Shown here: piece after piece, positions 1 to 10,676 of the stretch | Position numbering within the stretch: the stretch's first letter is position 1 | Layout: each line of letters begins with the position of its first letter | NCBI GenBank assembly: GCA_013407085.1 | Contig: JACCGJ010019989.1 | Span: forward strand, 1-64,000 | DNA from: Atriophallophorus winterbourni | Lineage: Eukaryota; Platyhelminthes; Trematoda; Plagiorchiida; Microphallidae | DNA: 64,000 bases | Direction of reading: 5' to 3' | Notes under the pieces: model-generated | What the model was told of the DNA's origin: nothing | What the model saw: the letters and a program-made list of their open reading frames with translations, nothing else | Databases searched by the model: none | Made by a program: the position numbers and the translations under genes

Positions 1-1480
1 GTAGTTGCATACTGGGCAACTGGGAGTGAGTTACTCAAGGTGGTCCTATAAATGTCTTGAACTGCAGGCTGAAGGAATTTTTCGACAGCAATGCGTTTTC
101 CATTCGAGGGCTTCGCACCGAAGAACTTTAACGAGAACCTACATCGCACAAGAGCATGATCTGAATCTACGCAGGTATTCCAAAAAGAGCGGCAGTCCTC
201 AATGCACCCTCTCCAGCGAGCACTTATGGCGATATGGTCGATTTGGGCCGAAGGTTGGCTTCCATCCGGCGAGCGCCATGTGGCACATTGACATCTTTTA
301 TGGCGAAAGGATGTGCTGCTAATGAATAATCGAGATTGTGCACAGAATTGTATAAACCGTTCACCATTATCTGTGCGTTGGCTTTCAAGACCAAACATGC
401 CACCTAATTGTGATTCAGATGTATCTAAGCGACCTAGTCTGGCATTCATATCTCCTGCTAAGACAACAATCTCGGAGCTTTTTGCACGTCGCAAAAGAGC
501 ATAAAGATCGTCGTAGAAGGCGTTCTTCTCGTCGTCGGAATTGGTGTTAGTTGGAGCGTAAGTTGCTACAATAAACAAGCATCTCTGATTAGAAGATTTT
601 GAGTTTGGTCTAATATTAGTGGCTAGTCTAACTGCGACATCCTGCTATTACAAGGAATCCAATCGATTAGACAGGATTCGGCACGCGAATTCAGCACTAT
701 ACCAACACCCGCCTGTCCTGAAAGGGCAGCTACAGAATCACCAGAGCAGCGCAAAAAGTAACGAGTTGAAAGGTTTGGGGCAGTAAGGTCGGTAATTATA
801 GACGGATCATATAAGCGCGTTTCCGATAAACAGCAAACATCAATAGATAGACTATCTAAGGTAAGAGCCAGTGCAGCTTGCTGGCCTATTTGTCTCAGAG
901 TCCTGACATTCATGGCTCCGATGTGAGCAGAGGTCCGTGGTTTAAGAACGTGATCTGTAGATTCGCGAACAGAAAATGTTCCAACATGTTCAGCGCGGTC
1001 TTTTCTAAAGCTGGGATTGACAGACGGAGAGTTGTTAAGAGTAGATGGGGGAGGGGAAGGGTCGGAAACAGTTTGAATAGTAGGGCCAGCAGTAGCTTGT
1101 TTTCGCTTACCCGCCCTGCTGTATGCAGCAGGTAAGGCGACCCTGTTTATCGTGCGCGACGGCCGATGCACTATGGAGTTGGTTTTCGTAGTAATAGTCA
1201 TGGTTGTATGCGGGCTGGGATACTGCCAGGTCGTCCATGCCTAGACAGGAGAACAATTAGGGTTCTCGACCAAAGCCTTTGGCTAAAAAGCCTGACCCAC
1301 AAGGCAGCGGGTTAGGTTGAGACCGTGTTCGTCTGACCTCTATCCATTGCCCTTCCTGGTATGAGTGACTCTGAAGGTGCTCGGAGAGCACCACCCAGCA
1401 TAGCTCAATGGGTCATAGAGGTACACAAACCATCGCACCACGTTAAGGTCCAGTCTCAGCGCGATGGCCAGTCTCATCAC
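1..1480 (-). mobile_element. RTE-type LINE, 5' region and endonuclease (runs off left edge)
   Basis: Read on the minus strand, this is the 5' end of an RTE-clade retrotransposon. A leader of about 280 nt (1480-1202) precedes an open frame at 1201-623, then the frame shifts near 640 and continues to the window edge. The second half of the frame is an apurinic-type endonuclease that nicks target DNA for reverse transcription. Readable landmarks are CLSETR near 785-810, LAGDMNAR near 440-465, QIDHIA near 232-249 and DSDHALV near 142-168, so every expected catalytic block is present. The first half is basic and Pro/Ser rich, with no domain recognised. The reverse transcriptase would lie left of position 1. 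The frameshift makes this copy inactive as it stands. The leader abuts a CR1 fragment near 1480, so this element probably inserted into it. Confidence 0.8.
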
Positions 1481-2116
1481 ATCAGCCAGCTTCCAAATAC
1501 TCGGAATTATTCCACGCTGCAAGGAAGCGTTACAAAGACGACCCACATGTTCTGCTAGTATTGGCGCCAGGTTCTTTATAATTTGATGGTAAATGTCGAC
1601 TGGGCCAGCAGATTTATGTGGTTTAGTTGCTGCAAGAGCAAGTTTAACCTCATCATCATTAAACGGATATTACCTCCAGTGGAGTAGCGATATCTCTCCT
1701 TTTGATGACTGGCATTTTAATCGGATCTATTTGGCGATCAAGCCTCTAAACAGACTTGAAATGTTTGAGAAAGGCCGAAGCATTTTCTAAATCTGAGACT
1801 ATTGGGGGTCCATTTTCCTTCTGAATTTTACCAGTCCAATCGCGCGTTTTGCCTTTAGATTGGGCATAACTGTAGTAACGCTTCGAGCTAACCGTGATTC
1901 AAAGCCACTATTTGCCTTGCGTTGGATTCCCACGGCCTTATTCCTGACCATTTTATACCTTTTCCAAAACCCTTGTGCCTGAAAAGCTTTGTAAGTTTTC
2001 CAGGCACATTGCCGCATTCCAATAACCCGTCGCATCGCAGGTATCCATTTATTCATGCATATACCGATATTATCAATCACAATACCAGAATTTGGTCTAA
2101 TTCATTGCTACGATAA
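1481..2116 (-). mobile_element. CR1-like LINE fragment, start of reverse transcriptase
   Basis: Minus-strand pieces at 2080-1799 and about 1790-1481 read as the region before and at the start of a CR1-like reverse transcriptase. The first holds the basic FWKRYKMVRNKAV-type linker. The second holds NDDEVKLALAATKPHKSAGP and NLAPILAEH, which correspond to the 'SPGPDGI...LAEPL' block of this family. Several frame breaks separate the pieces. After KLADV (near 1490) the coding match stops and the 5' leader of the neighbouring RTE element begins. No intact frame remains. Confidence 0.65.
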
Positions 2117-2510
2117 AAGGAAACTTCAGCTGAACCTAGACATAGCAGGGATCAAGTTCGTCCATTAGTTACACGAGTACAATTGCAATTATAAATTGTC
2201 AATGAAGTTAGTCAAATGTAGTTCGTTCACAAGAAGCAATTGCTTGTTTTAACATGTCCACAAAATTTTCAGCCAACTCAAGGGCTTGAACAAAAAATCC
2301 GTGCTTCCTACATATTAATGGCACCCCACGACCGGTTTCGAGCATGCGTATCTTGATCGTATTGTCTCCTATTGATAACTGCAAAGGGCACGAAACTGGT
2401 CATGTTGTGTGTGTAATAGAACCGTTTTTGTTCATTAGCGATAAAATTAATCAAGTGAAGACGAACGGAATTCGGTCGGTTAAACGTTACTGTCGCCAAA
2501 GGTTGTCATA
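2117..2510. other. No recognised feature
   Basis: This AT-rich stretch lies between a CR1 fragment and an RTE-derived element. The longest open frame (2499-2308, minus) has no recognisable motif. Confidence 0.4.
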
Positions 2511-2514
2511 GCCA

Positions 2515-3040
2515 GGGGTGGCAGTGTGGATAAGCTCCGACTGTTTATAAAATGCTCCCATATGGCGCGCGTCTCAAATAGCCTCTGACAACCAAGTCCA
2601 GCTTCTGGCCTTCGCGAGTGGCTCCCCGAGCCCGGTGGAACTTCTACTAACAGGAGAAGGGGCGAGAGCGAGTGACTGGCGCCTGAAAATCAGTTTGCTT
2701 CGGGCAGATGTAGCTCGTTGGCCTGGGATAGCATTTCATCTAAAGGAAGAAAAACCCTTATTTTAAACCTCCGTTTCCCTGCGTAATACCCGATCGCGGG
2801 AAAGGCTTCGGGAGAAAACTCTGAGGAAAAATATGGAACAAATTCTTGTAGACGGTTGGTTGGTGCACACCACCTCTTTCTGGCAACTCCATGCAGTCTT
2901 ACAGATCGCGTTTGGTTGTGCAAAGGCTAGAAAAGCTGACTCGAACAAACTCCGAGTGGTTCTGGGACGCTGCTTTTCGTAAGAATCTTCATTGAAGCCG
3001 ACTTATCCTACAGCAGGAGATAGTCGCACAAAAGTAAAAG
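2515..3040 (+). mobile_element. Internally deleted RTE derivative (5' leader joined to 3' end)
   Basis: About 460 nt of non-coding leader (GGTTGTCAYRGCC... to ...CTCGAACAAACTCCGAGTGG) runs straight into the last codons and tail of an RTE LINE: the ATTGAAGCCGACT block, the stop, GTCGCACAAAAGTAAAAGT. The same leader recurs at 10170-10660 and 17365-17550, and the same 3' end closes the elements at 6583 and 17760. All protein-coding sequence in between is missing, so this copy could only have moved using another element's proteins. Confidence 0.6.
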
Positions 3041-3119
3041 TACTGTCGCCGTATGACGTGTCTTACAAGATTAAATTTTGAACCCGCTGGTGTTCGATGT
3101 TATTCTCAATTATGTGCCG

Positions 3120-3300
3120 TCCGTGCTAAGTTGATTTACCTCCGGCACTGAGCTACATGCGAACACACTCGAGTCTCACTGTAATTTTCTTTTTTATATA
3201 GATCTAGGCTTGTACAACCTGACAGTAATTTAGCCCACGTACCTTTCATTACAGTGCAGCACTTTGCCCGAATCCATTCTTGTGTTATATGCATATTTAT
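3120..3300 (+). mobile_element. SINE-like short element (decayed)
   Basis: Diverged copy of the window's short repeat: GTGCTAAGTTGATT...GAGCTACATG...GAGTCTCACTG...GATCTAGGCTTG...CCTGACAGTAATTTAGCCCACGT, ending in an AT-rich tail. The strand is chosen from the (CATA)n-like tail of better copies. Confidence 0.6.
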
Positions 3301-4540
3301 AGATGTCTGTCTTTATAAGTAATGCCTGCTTTTTGCACCGGCTGGCACCAATGAGGATTAAGAAGTTCTTCGAAGTAATCCGAATTGATTGAATTGTGCA
3401 GCTGACCACATAGTACCACAGGCAATTCTGATAGTTTAACCATCATGTCTTTTTATCGTGAGAAGGGTTTTATCAATAACTCTACAGCGTAATTATCCAG
3501 GAAGGTACTTGCCGCTATTCCGATTATCTGGAATATTTGGATCTCCAAATATCGTTACCAAAAACTTGCTATAACCGATTCATTGCAAACTTTATTTTCA
3601 TGAAATGATACCATTTTATATGCCTGTCGAAACGCTGCCTAAAGATGAAAGTAATGGAACAACGACGACTGCTGTAAGCAGTACGTTCCATGCTCTGTAG
3701 GTACAATTGACGTAGTCTATTGTGTAGCGACGTATTCTCCAAGCTGAATAATTTTGCGTAAATGATATGTATCCAGTTGAGTGTCTTTTGAATATGTCTT
3801 TAGTCGGTAACCATGCGCATTCTAAGACGTTCGTTAAAGATGATTCGATTAGACTTTCTCTCGGCAAACGCTGGATTTCCGATTCGATGAAATGTGAGTC
3901 GGTGGAAATTGTACCCTGGATTTTGTAAAAAATGGGTTTAAAATCATGTGAAACAGTTCTAATAAATGGCGTTAACGTTGGTTGCAGTTAGTGTGTAAAT
4001 TAAACAAGATAGATTGGGCCGCCAAACAGGATTGTGACTGTTTCATGCAATTTGTGGAAGCAAGGTCCTCGCAAAATATCGCCATATAGATTTGTTACGA
4101 CTTTAAATTTAAATCATGGATCAAAAGAACCTTTGTATTTGAGGGGATGGCAACACCGATACTCGTGAGTTCGGTATTCGCCTGAGCGATTTCGTTTATA
4201 TTAACATCAACACTCCAACGTTCATCACAGGTAACAGATTTATTGATCTGCCCATACTCGCATGGTATGCAAAAGTACTCCATTGATTAAAACGCTAATG
4301 TCAGCGTCTGACGAAGGAGAAGGAGCAGCAAAGCAGAGTCATATTTGCGTAACCGAAATTAACTGACCGATTTCGATTATGCGTTATATTTGACGATAGG
4401 CGCCTTTTGCAAATGACCTTTTTCACAACCTTCACATGCGAGGCACTGTTTAATCAACCTTGCCAATTACCAGCAGCATACAATCAGAACCGAAAGCTAA
4501 CGAGGACCTGATTATTTCATAAATAAAGCACAAATTGCAA
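3301..4540. other. No recognised feature
   Basis: About 1.2 kb of AT-rich DNA between a SINE-like copy and an RTE remnant. A minus-strand open frame of 83 codons (3867-3616) shows no motif that I recognise. Confidence 0.35.
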
Positions 4541-4547
4541 GGGTTTC

Positions 4548-6583
4548 ATGTATGTCATCGCGGAAACACGGATCGATTCTCGATATATAAGTCTCGCGAC
4601 TTATTTCGAACAATCCGAGGAAACCCTGAAGTTATCTGACAAAGCTCGCGAAGCGGGGTTGTTGGGATCATCAGCGCACCGCAGCCTCAGACGACAAGCC
4701 ATGCGTTCTGCCAGGCACGATCGCAATACGTATTGGGAATGTTTAGCTGAAGAACTGGAGAATGCTTCGAGTAGCGGCCAATTTGGCTTACTCTTCCGCC
4801 TGATCCGTATTTCTTCGGGCCGGCGAAATTCGACCGAACACCCACTTTGCGATTTGAGCGGCTCACCGCTTTGCGAACCGGATAAGAAAGTGGAACGCTG
4901 GGCTGAGCATTTCAGCATGTTGCTAAATCGGCCGGCGCCACTGACGGCACTACCAACGTCTGTAGCGAGCGGGACATATAATGTTTCCTGCGATCACCCA
5001 ACGCGCGACGAAATCATTCGAGCCATCGGCCGACTAAGGAACAACAAGTCCCCTGGCGAAGACGGCGTCCCCCCTGAGGTGTACAAGGCCTGCTCTTCCG
5101 TTTTGATTGAACCACTGCATGATTTGTATCGTAAGATATGGGAACTATATGTATGAATGTATGAAAGCACATGCCTGATCCAGGCAAAATGCCGCACAGC
5201 CATAGACTGCACGTGGGCTAAGATACTGTCAGGTTGCCCAGGCCTAGACAGATATGAGGGAGGGATAGAAATGGTAGTGAGACTCCAGCGTGTTTCAGCA
5301 TGCAGCTCACTACCGGTGGCCAATCGATTTAGCACGATGTTAGCCGCACAGCACAGAAATGCTGCACGATTGCACATCCGCCCGCGTGACGGTCGTAATC
5401 GTGATTAGAAAAACTAACACTGCCGACCCGATTGAAATGATGGGAACTAGAGGAGCTTCCACGCGACTGGGGCACTTTACTCTTGATCCCCATCTTGAAA
5501 AAAGGTAATGCATCATTGTGCGAGCGAGAGAGGTTCGCACCTATCGGTGGCCGGTGACCGACGAAGCGGTTCGTACGCTCTTTTCTGGGAATTTTCAGTT
5601 CGGAGCCCGATAACCCCGTTGATAGGTTGGTGACTTCAGTTTTTGCCTGTGCATCATACAATGTCCTTGGATAGGACAAGGGGCAGTGACTTTTGGAGCG
5701 GCGAGTCACATCCGCCGCGTCGTGATGTCATCATTGGATTTTTGTGGCTTTTCATAGGGAGAACGTTTGCCAGGCGAAAACCAATCACACCCTCAGACAC
5801 CACCGCCGAACCTTTCGCTGAGCTCTTAGAACCGAGCCCACCCAGCTGGCACCACGTGGAGGTATTTCGGCAAGCCAGCCCATGCTGGGGCTACGAATCA
5901 ACACGCGCAAAACTAAGTATTTTACCACCGCCACTGGACCTCATCTGCCTCTCAAGATAAGTGGCGAGAACTTGGAGATGGTGAACACTTTTCGTTACTT
6001 TGGTTCGTGCGTGCTACCGTCAGGCCAAGCCAGGGATGAGATACCGACCCGTGTACAAGCTGCGCGTCTACAAAGCGGCGATTCTTATGGATGCGAGACG
6101 TGGCCTGTGCGGGTGGAGGATATGCGGAAACTAGAGGTTTTCGACCACTGGTGTCTCCGACGCATCCTCAATGTTCGATGGGATGAGCGGGTAACGAATG
6201 AAGAGGTTCGCCACCGTTGTTTTGATATCCCTCGCCTGAGTTCGATATTGCGGCAACACCGACTGAGATGGTTTGGCCACATCCTGAGACGCTCGGACGC
6301 TGAACTAACCAGGATGACACTATCGCCGACACCCTGCGCAGAATGGCGTTGTCGTAGCGGAGGACAAGTGAAGACTTGGCTCGCCACCGTGAGATCGGAC
6401 GTGGAGCTGCTTGGTCTACGATCGGTTTACGGATGGCGCACGTGGGACCGGACCTGGCTTACAATCTGCGCGGATCTCGCTTCTAACCGCCGAGCGTGGG
6501 CGGCTGCAATCCGTGACATCAATGAAGCCGACTCATCCTCGAGGAGGAGATAGTCGCACTAAAGTAAGTAAAGTAAGTAAGTA
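4548..6583 (+). mobile_element. RTE-type LINE remnant split by a SINE-like copy
   Basis: The first open part (4548-5156) is the linker and start of an RTE reverse transcriptase. It includes RAIGRLRNNKSPGEDGVPPE, the fingers motif of this clade. At KIWEL the frame is broken by a short repeat (5160-5405). The frame resumes after 5440 with WGTLLLIPILKKG, then has several stops and frameshifts and lacks the FADD palm region. From 5882 to 6553 the C-terminal part is open: RINTRKTKYF, FRYFGSCVLPSG, GCETWPVRVEDMRKL, RLRWFGHILRR and a terminal IRDINEAD. The element ends in GTCGCAC followed by an (AAGT)n tail at 6558-6583. It is inactive: the palm is deleted and the frame is split. Confidence 0.85.
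5160..5405 (-). mobile_element. SINE-like short element inside the RTE remnant
   Basis: One of the most complete copies of the short repeat. On the plus strand it starts with TATGAATGTATGAAAGCAC (the reverse complement of the CATA tail), passes GCCGCACAGCC and CACGTGGGCTAAGATACTG, and ends near TGCACATCCGCCCG. It lies antisense to the RTE frame, which it interrupts. Confidence 0.8.
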
Positions 6584-6853
6584 ACAATCTTAATATGGAT
6601 CTTACCAACCGTGACATAGTGGTTCGTTTTGCGAACCATATTTGTACAACGCTACTGTACTTCATTTTGAAACTAGCTGTTTTCAAGTCATCGGTGCCTA
6701 ATTATCTGCTTCCTTACTTCCTTACCGTTAAAATATGATTTCTATGATAGCCTTTTACTCGCCAAACAGTTCAGCTAAACTAGTAATTCCAACGTACAAT
6801 TACGTTCCTTATGCAGATTTTTGCCCAACTTTCAGGTTCACTTTTCGATAACA
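6584..6853. other. Spacer upstream of PIGW
   Basis: Contains GTGGTTCGTTTTGCGAACC near 6620, similar to a palindromic segment of the repeat at 19441-19800. No TATA box or other promoter signal can be assigned with confidence. Confidence 0.35.
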
Positions 6854-8299
6854 ATGAATTACGCCCGAAAGTTGTCGCATGAAAATTTTACAGCTCAAGT
6901 GGGAGAATCGTCGTTTTCAGAAGTTTTGACTCTCTCAACAGTTCCATTCTTGTACATTCAACTTCGCCTCCTGATACTTCGGATTTTCGATAGCCCACGT
7001 TTATCCCATTCTTTAGTTTTTGATTTTTTCACTATTTTAATCCCCGTAGCTGGTCATCTAACAGTAGCAAGTTCCTTTCATTTTTCCATGTGGTATACCT
7101 TGTTCATCACCCTTATTTTGTTTAATTTTTTCACTGCTTTTGTAAGAAGCAAATCCCACCAACCACCTTTGAACACTCTATACGACTACGTTTTGCCAGA
7201 GTGGACTTTTGTCGGAATGGTACTCACGTGTATGATGATTTTCGCCATCGACCTTCCTATCTGCCCACGTCGGCTTGCTAAAACACATACCTATGGACTT
7301 GGATTGATGGATGTCGGTACTGGAATTTCTGTAGTCCTTTCCACGCTGTCGTTACCTAAACGCCTCCTCGATGCGAATACCTATCACAAACGTGGCCTCA
7401 TGTCTGCCTTCCGCATGATTATTTATCTGTTAGCATTGGGATTCCTTCGCACCGTATTCGTTTCGCTATTTGACTACCAACAACCACCGGAAGAATATGG
7501 ATTGCATTGGAACTTTTTCTTCACTTTAGCCTGTGTGCGCGCTGTATCTTTGGTGTTCATCGCCATTCCAATCTATCTGTTTAGACACAATCGTACATCT
7601 TCCCTTATAGTATATCTGCTCTGTCTAGGTTTTTGTTTCCTAACCTGTTCAGCTTTTATAGAAACAAGGTTAAAACCGGTGATCCTATTGGATAAAATGT
7701 GGCCCACACGTTCACAAAGATTTCGTTCTATTATTTTGGCAAACGTTGAAGGCCTACTCTCTTTACCTGGTTATTTATCGTTGTATTTCTTTGTTTTATG
7801 TTTAGGTGTGTTGAATAGATGGGTGATGTCTGTAAAACAACTCCGGGGGTGGTGTCTACTCACTATTTTCTGCTACAAGTTGTTTATTATTGTAACTAGC
7901 TTGTTATATCTTAATTTCAAAGGTTTGGATTCGATTTCTCGTCGTTTTGCAAACCCAAGCTACGTAGTTTTCATTATTGTTCTCTTCTGCTGCTCTTGTG
8001 TACTCAGCATGTTCCTAAATTATACATCTAACTCTCTACTTTCGAATCATTGTTGCTCCCCTTTAGTGTTTTGCATTTCATCCAAACCAATGCTGTACTT
8101 CCTTTTTTCAAACATTGCTACCGGGTTAATCAACCTCTCGGTAGATACCAAACAATTTATTAATGCAGATGCTAAAGCGCATCCCACAACCGGTGTTTTC
8201 CCCTTATCTTTTCGTGAATCATGCCCACAATTTTGTCTATTGGTAGCATATGCCGCTAGCTGTGCTATACTTACGTACGCTGCGTCTATTAAGAAGTGA
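6854..8299 (+). CDS. PIGW: PIGW/GWT1-type GPI inositol acyltransferase
   Basis: Probable ER membrane enzyme that adds a fatty acyl chain, normally from acyl-CoA, to the inositol of glucosaminyl-phosphatidylinositol, an early step of GPI-anchor synthesis. The frame is open from 6821; I prefer the second Met at 6854 (context AACAATGAA), giving 481 residues against about 500 in other animals. Counted from 6821, TYGLGLMDVGTG (157-168) and EEYGLHWNFFFT (224-235) match the conserved acidic loops of the family, and NIATGLINLSVDT near the C-terminus matches its last conserved block. About a dozen hydrophobic spans fill the protein, as expected for a multi-pass enzyme. There is no intron and no frame break, so it looks functional. 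A 5' non-coding exon cannot be excluded. It lies in a gap between mobile elements and shares strand with the PP2C gene downstream. Confidence 0.9.
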   Translation: MNYARKLSHENFTAQVGESSFSEVLTLSTVPFLYIQLRLLILRIFDSPRLSHSLVFDFFTILIPVAGHLTVASSFHFSMWYTLFITLILFNFFTAFVRSKSHQPPLNTLYDYVLPEWTFVGMVLTCMMIFAIDLPICPRRLAKTHTYGLGLMDVGTGISVVLSTLSLPKRLLDANTYHKRGLMSAFRMIIYLLALGFLRTVFVSLFDYQQPPEEYGLHWNFFFTLACVRAVSLVFIAIPIYLFRHNRTSSLIVYLLCLGFCFLTCSAFIETRLKPVILLDKMWPTRSQRFRSIILANVEGLLSLPGYLSLYFFVLCLGVLNRWVMSVKQLRGWCLLTIFCYKLFIIVTSLLYLNFKGLDSISRRFANPSYVVFIIVLFCCSCVLSMFLNYTSNSLLSNHCCSPLVFCISSKPMLYFLFSNIATGLINLSVDTKQFINADAKAHPTTGVFPLSFRESCPQFCLLVAYAASCAILTYAASIKK

Positions 8300-8561
8300 T
8301 TCATTCTAATTCTGTCATTCCTTTTCTATTTGTATTCCTCCCTGTCCGTTTATGTTTTCGAATACAGTTTACGTGGAAACGTCCTGAAATTTTTAGTCAA
8401 ATTTCAATGTGACTGGTCTAAAAATATTTCGCTCAAATTTAACAATTGAAATCTAATTTTTCATTCTGTCGGGTGAAAGGTATCCGAAGTTTGCTTCGTG
8501 AATTGATTGAAACCTTTGTCTACGGTATTCTAAAAATCGCTTCTGTCGTTAAGCCGAACTG

Positions 8562-8690
8562 AGCCAATCTTTTACTCTATTTCTTTTGTTATACCTGTCT
8601 AGACCTGGGAAACCTGACAGTATCTCAGCCCACGTGCAGTATATGACTATGCGGCACTTTGTCTGGATCAGGCTTGTGCTTTCACATCAC
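8562..8690 (+). mobile_element. SINE-like short element, 3' half
   Basis: Starts at CTCTATTTCTTTTGTTATACCTGTCTAGACC and ends with GATCAGGCTTGTGCTTTCACATCACATC. The 5' half of the element is missing. Confidence 0.7.
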
Positions 8691-8751
8691 ATCGTCACCT
8701 CTGTCATATCGTGACACGTTACTAAATTCATCATGGTTATGATGAAAGCAC

Positions 8752-8975
8752 AAGCCTGATCCAGGCAAAGTGCCGCACAGTCAGAGACTGCACGTGGGCT
8801 AAGATACTGTCAGGTTGGCCAGGCCTAAACAGATATGAGGGGGAAATAGAAATAGAAATGGTGGTGAGACTCCAGCGTGTTTCAGCATGCAGCTCACTAC
8901 CGTTGGCCAATCAATTTAGCAGGTTAGCTGTGCAGCACAGAAATGCTGCACGATTGCATATCCGTGCAGGTTGAT
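8752..8975 (-). mobile_element. SINE-like short element, near full length
   Basis: Plus strand reads GATGAAAGCACAAGCCTGATCC through CAGCTCACTACCGTTGGCC to TGCATATCCGTGC. It faces the copy at 8562-8690 tail to tail, with about 60 nt between them. Confidence 0.8.
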
Positions 8976-9117
8976 GTTTACTGCATGTAGAGGAAGTGGT
9001 CGCATATTATCGCGTTTCGAATACGGTTGCATATTTGCTAAAAATGTGCTCAACCGTGATTGTAATCGTATCCAGGTGTAAAATACGTATTTAGAATTTG
9101 TGAAAAATGACTACGAC

Positions 9118-9190
9118 ATCACGGCACCTAGTCTAGTGGTTGAATTCATAGAACCTACCACTTTGAGCAAATGGTTCAAGAAATAAGCAC
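9118..9190 (+). repeat. tRNA-like segment, possible SINE head
   Basis: TAGTCTAGTGGTT resembles a pol III A box and TGGTTCAAG, about 35 nt later, resembles a B box, with tRNA-like spacing. The arms do not fold into a convincing complete tRNA by eye, so a tRNA-derived SINE head or tRNA relic is more likely than a working tRNA. The following 140 nt up to about 9330 may belong to the same element. Confidence 0.3.
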
Positions 9191-9618
9191 GTGTCCACGC
9201 GGCCTCGTAAGGACAAGAGAGGCTTATTCTGCACACCATAGTGATCTGGTCCCCTGTAGCTCTCGCTGGTAACGTGTAGCGTTCGTTGTGAAGCGCATTT
9301 ACTTGCATTCTAAAAGTCCAAGTCATTTTTCATGTTGCGAAGCATGTTGAGCTTGTGCCAGTCCTAATTATACCAGTGAATGCTACTTGATAGTTGACTG
9401 ATTGATGGCTTTTTTGTTTCCAACGTTTCGTTATGATTGCTTTGTACAACAAAACTTATTTACATCATAGTTTTAATTATTTCGGTTTCATGTTCAGTGT
9501 GTTTCTGATTATCTAAAAATGTTATTTTGATTGTTCTGGGTGTAATACAAATACATTTATGCGATTTCATGTGGTTCGTGTGATGAACTCAGTAATACCT
9601 CCATTTTATCTTTTTCAG
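9191..9618. other. No recognised gene
   Basis: AT-rich spacer. It ends in a pyrimidine-rich run and CAG (9601-9618) that could be a splice acceptor. Confidence 0.3.
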
Positions 9619-9808
9619 CACTACGAGCTTGTTGTATGGATGAGCTATTGTACACACGTTCAGCCGCTTTAAAAATAATTTCATCTGAAGGAAAAACTCA
9701 AGTTTCTAAAGGTCCTTTAATTCGATTGCGTCCGGTGATTCGTACGGTCCCCAGAAACTGCCTTATAGCTTATCTCCTGTCGATAGCTGAGAAGCATGCT
9801 TTTCTTCT
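9619..9808 (+). CDS. Candidate upstream exon, unassigned
   Basis: An open stretch sits between an acceptor-like TTTTTCAG (ending 9618) and a strong donor-like GTATGT (9809). The readable frame includes MDELLYTRSAALKI and RTVPRNCLIAYLLSI. It could be an N-terminal exon of the PP2C gene, but it would leave two bases at the donor while the exon at 11654 needs one, so they cannot be joined directly. No family is recognised. The alternative is a chance open frame. Confidence 0.2.
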
Positions 9809-9829
9809 GTATGTTCCATTTCCATGATC

Positions 9830-10165
9830 ATTGTTTGAAAACAGTACAGGAGATAGCTTCTCGTTCATTTCGCTAGTTTCAACTGTTTGGAAATCATTTC
9901 TCCATTCTGTCAAAAAGGATTTTGAGAGTACGTTGTTTCTTTAATGATGCATGCTGATGCATCTTCCCATTTTCATATACTGGTTTTTAGATTATCTTTC
10001 AAACTAATATTTACCGGTTTCCATGATATGTGTTATTTATTCTTTTGAAGAGATTGTACACTGACATCACTTCATTCCTTCGATCGTGTATATGAAAACA
10101 GAAATTTAAATTCAAGCCTGTGATCTCGCATTCACATAGATTCGCATACATACATAGATTTATAA
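9830..10165. other. No recognised feature
   Basis: AT-rich spacer with only short unremarkable open frames. Confidence 0.3.
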
Positions 10166-10169
10166 TTCC

Positions 10170-10660
10170 AAGGTTGTCACGGCCGGTGCCGTTCTGGGGA
10201 TAAGCTCCTAATTCCAAAAGTGCTCTAATGGCGCTTGTCTCATATAGCCTCTGACAACCTAATCCAGCTCCTGGTCTGCACGCGTGGTTTTGTGTAACCC
10301 GGCAGAACTGCTTCGAGTGACGGGAGAAAGGGCGAATGCGGCTGACTGGCGCCTCAAAACCAGCTTGCTTCGGGTAGGTGAAGCTCTCAAGTCCACGATG
10401 GCGGTCTAACTAGGGAAGAAAAATACTTATCTCAAACATCCACTACCTTGTGGCTACATACAATCAGGAAAAAGGCTTCAGAATCCAACCTCGAGGAAAA
10501 ATCCGAGCCGCAGTCCCGTTAGGCAGTCCGAAGTTGTATTCAACTTCGTCCTGCCAACTCCTGCGACGGCATCGTTGTCCAAACGTGTCAGCCTAGCTGT
10601 TCCTCTGGTTCCAGTGGTGCCATGCAGAGGGAGCACTTGATGTGTGGGCAGCAGCTAGTT
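10170..10660 (+). mobile_element. RTE leader copy (second of three)
   Basis: Same leader as 2515-3000: GGTTGTCACGGCCGG, CTCTGACAACCTAATCCAGCTC, GACTGGCGCCTCAAAACCAG and CTGCCAACTCCTGCGACGG can be followed across both. It is cut by a SINE-like copy at 10677 and followed by other RTE endonuclease sequence. Confidence 0.55.
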
Positions 10661-10676
10661 CACCATATTGATTATG

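Noticed and set aside
623..1201. Could be a host endonuclease/exonuclease-phosphatase gene
   Set aside because: The leader, frameshift and continuation into GDMNAR and SDHALV blocks fit an RTE retrotransposon, not a host repair enzyme.
5882..6553. Could be taken as an independent 223-residue protein gene
   Set aside because: GCETWPVRVEDMRKL and the (AAGT)n tail show it is the C-terminus of an RTE LINE.
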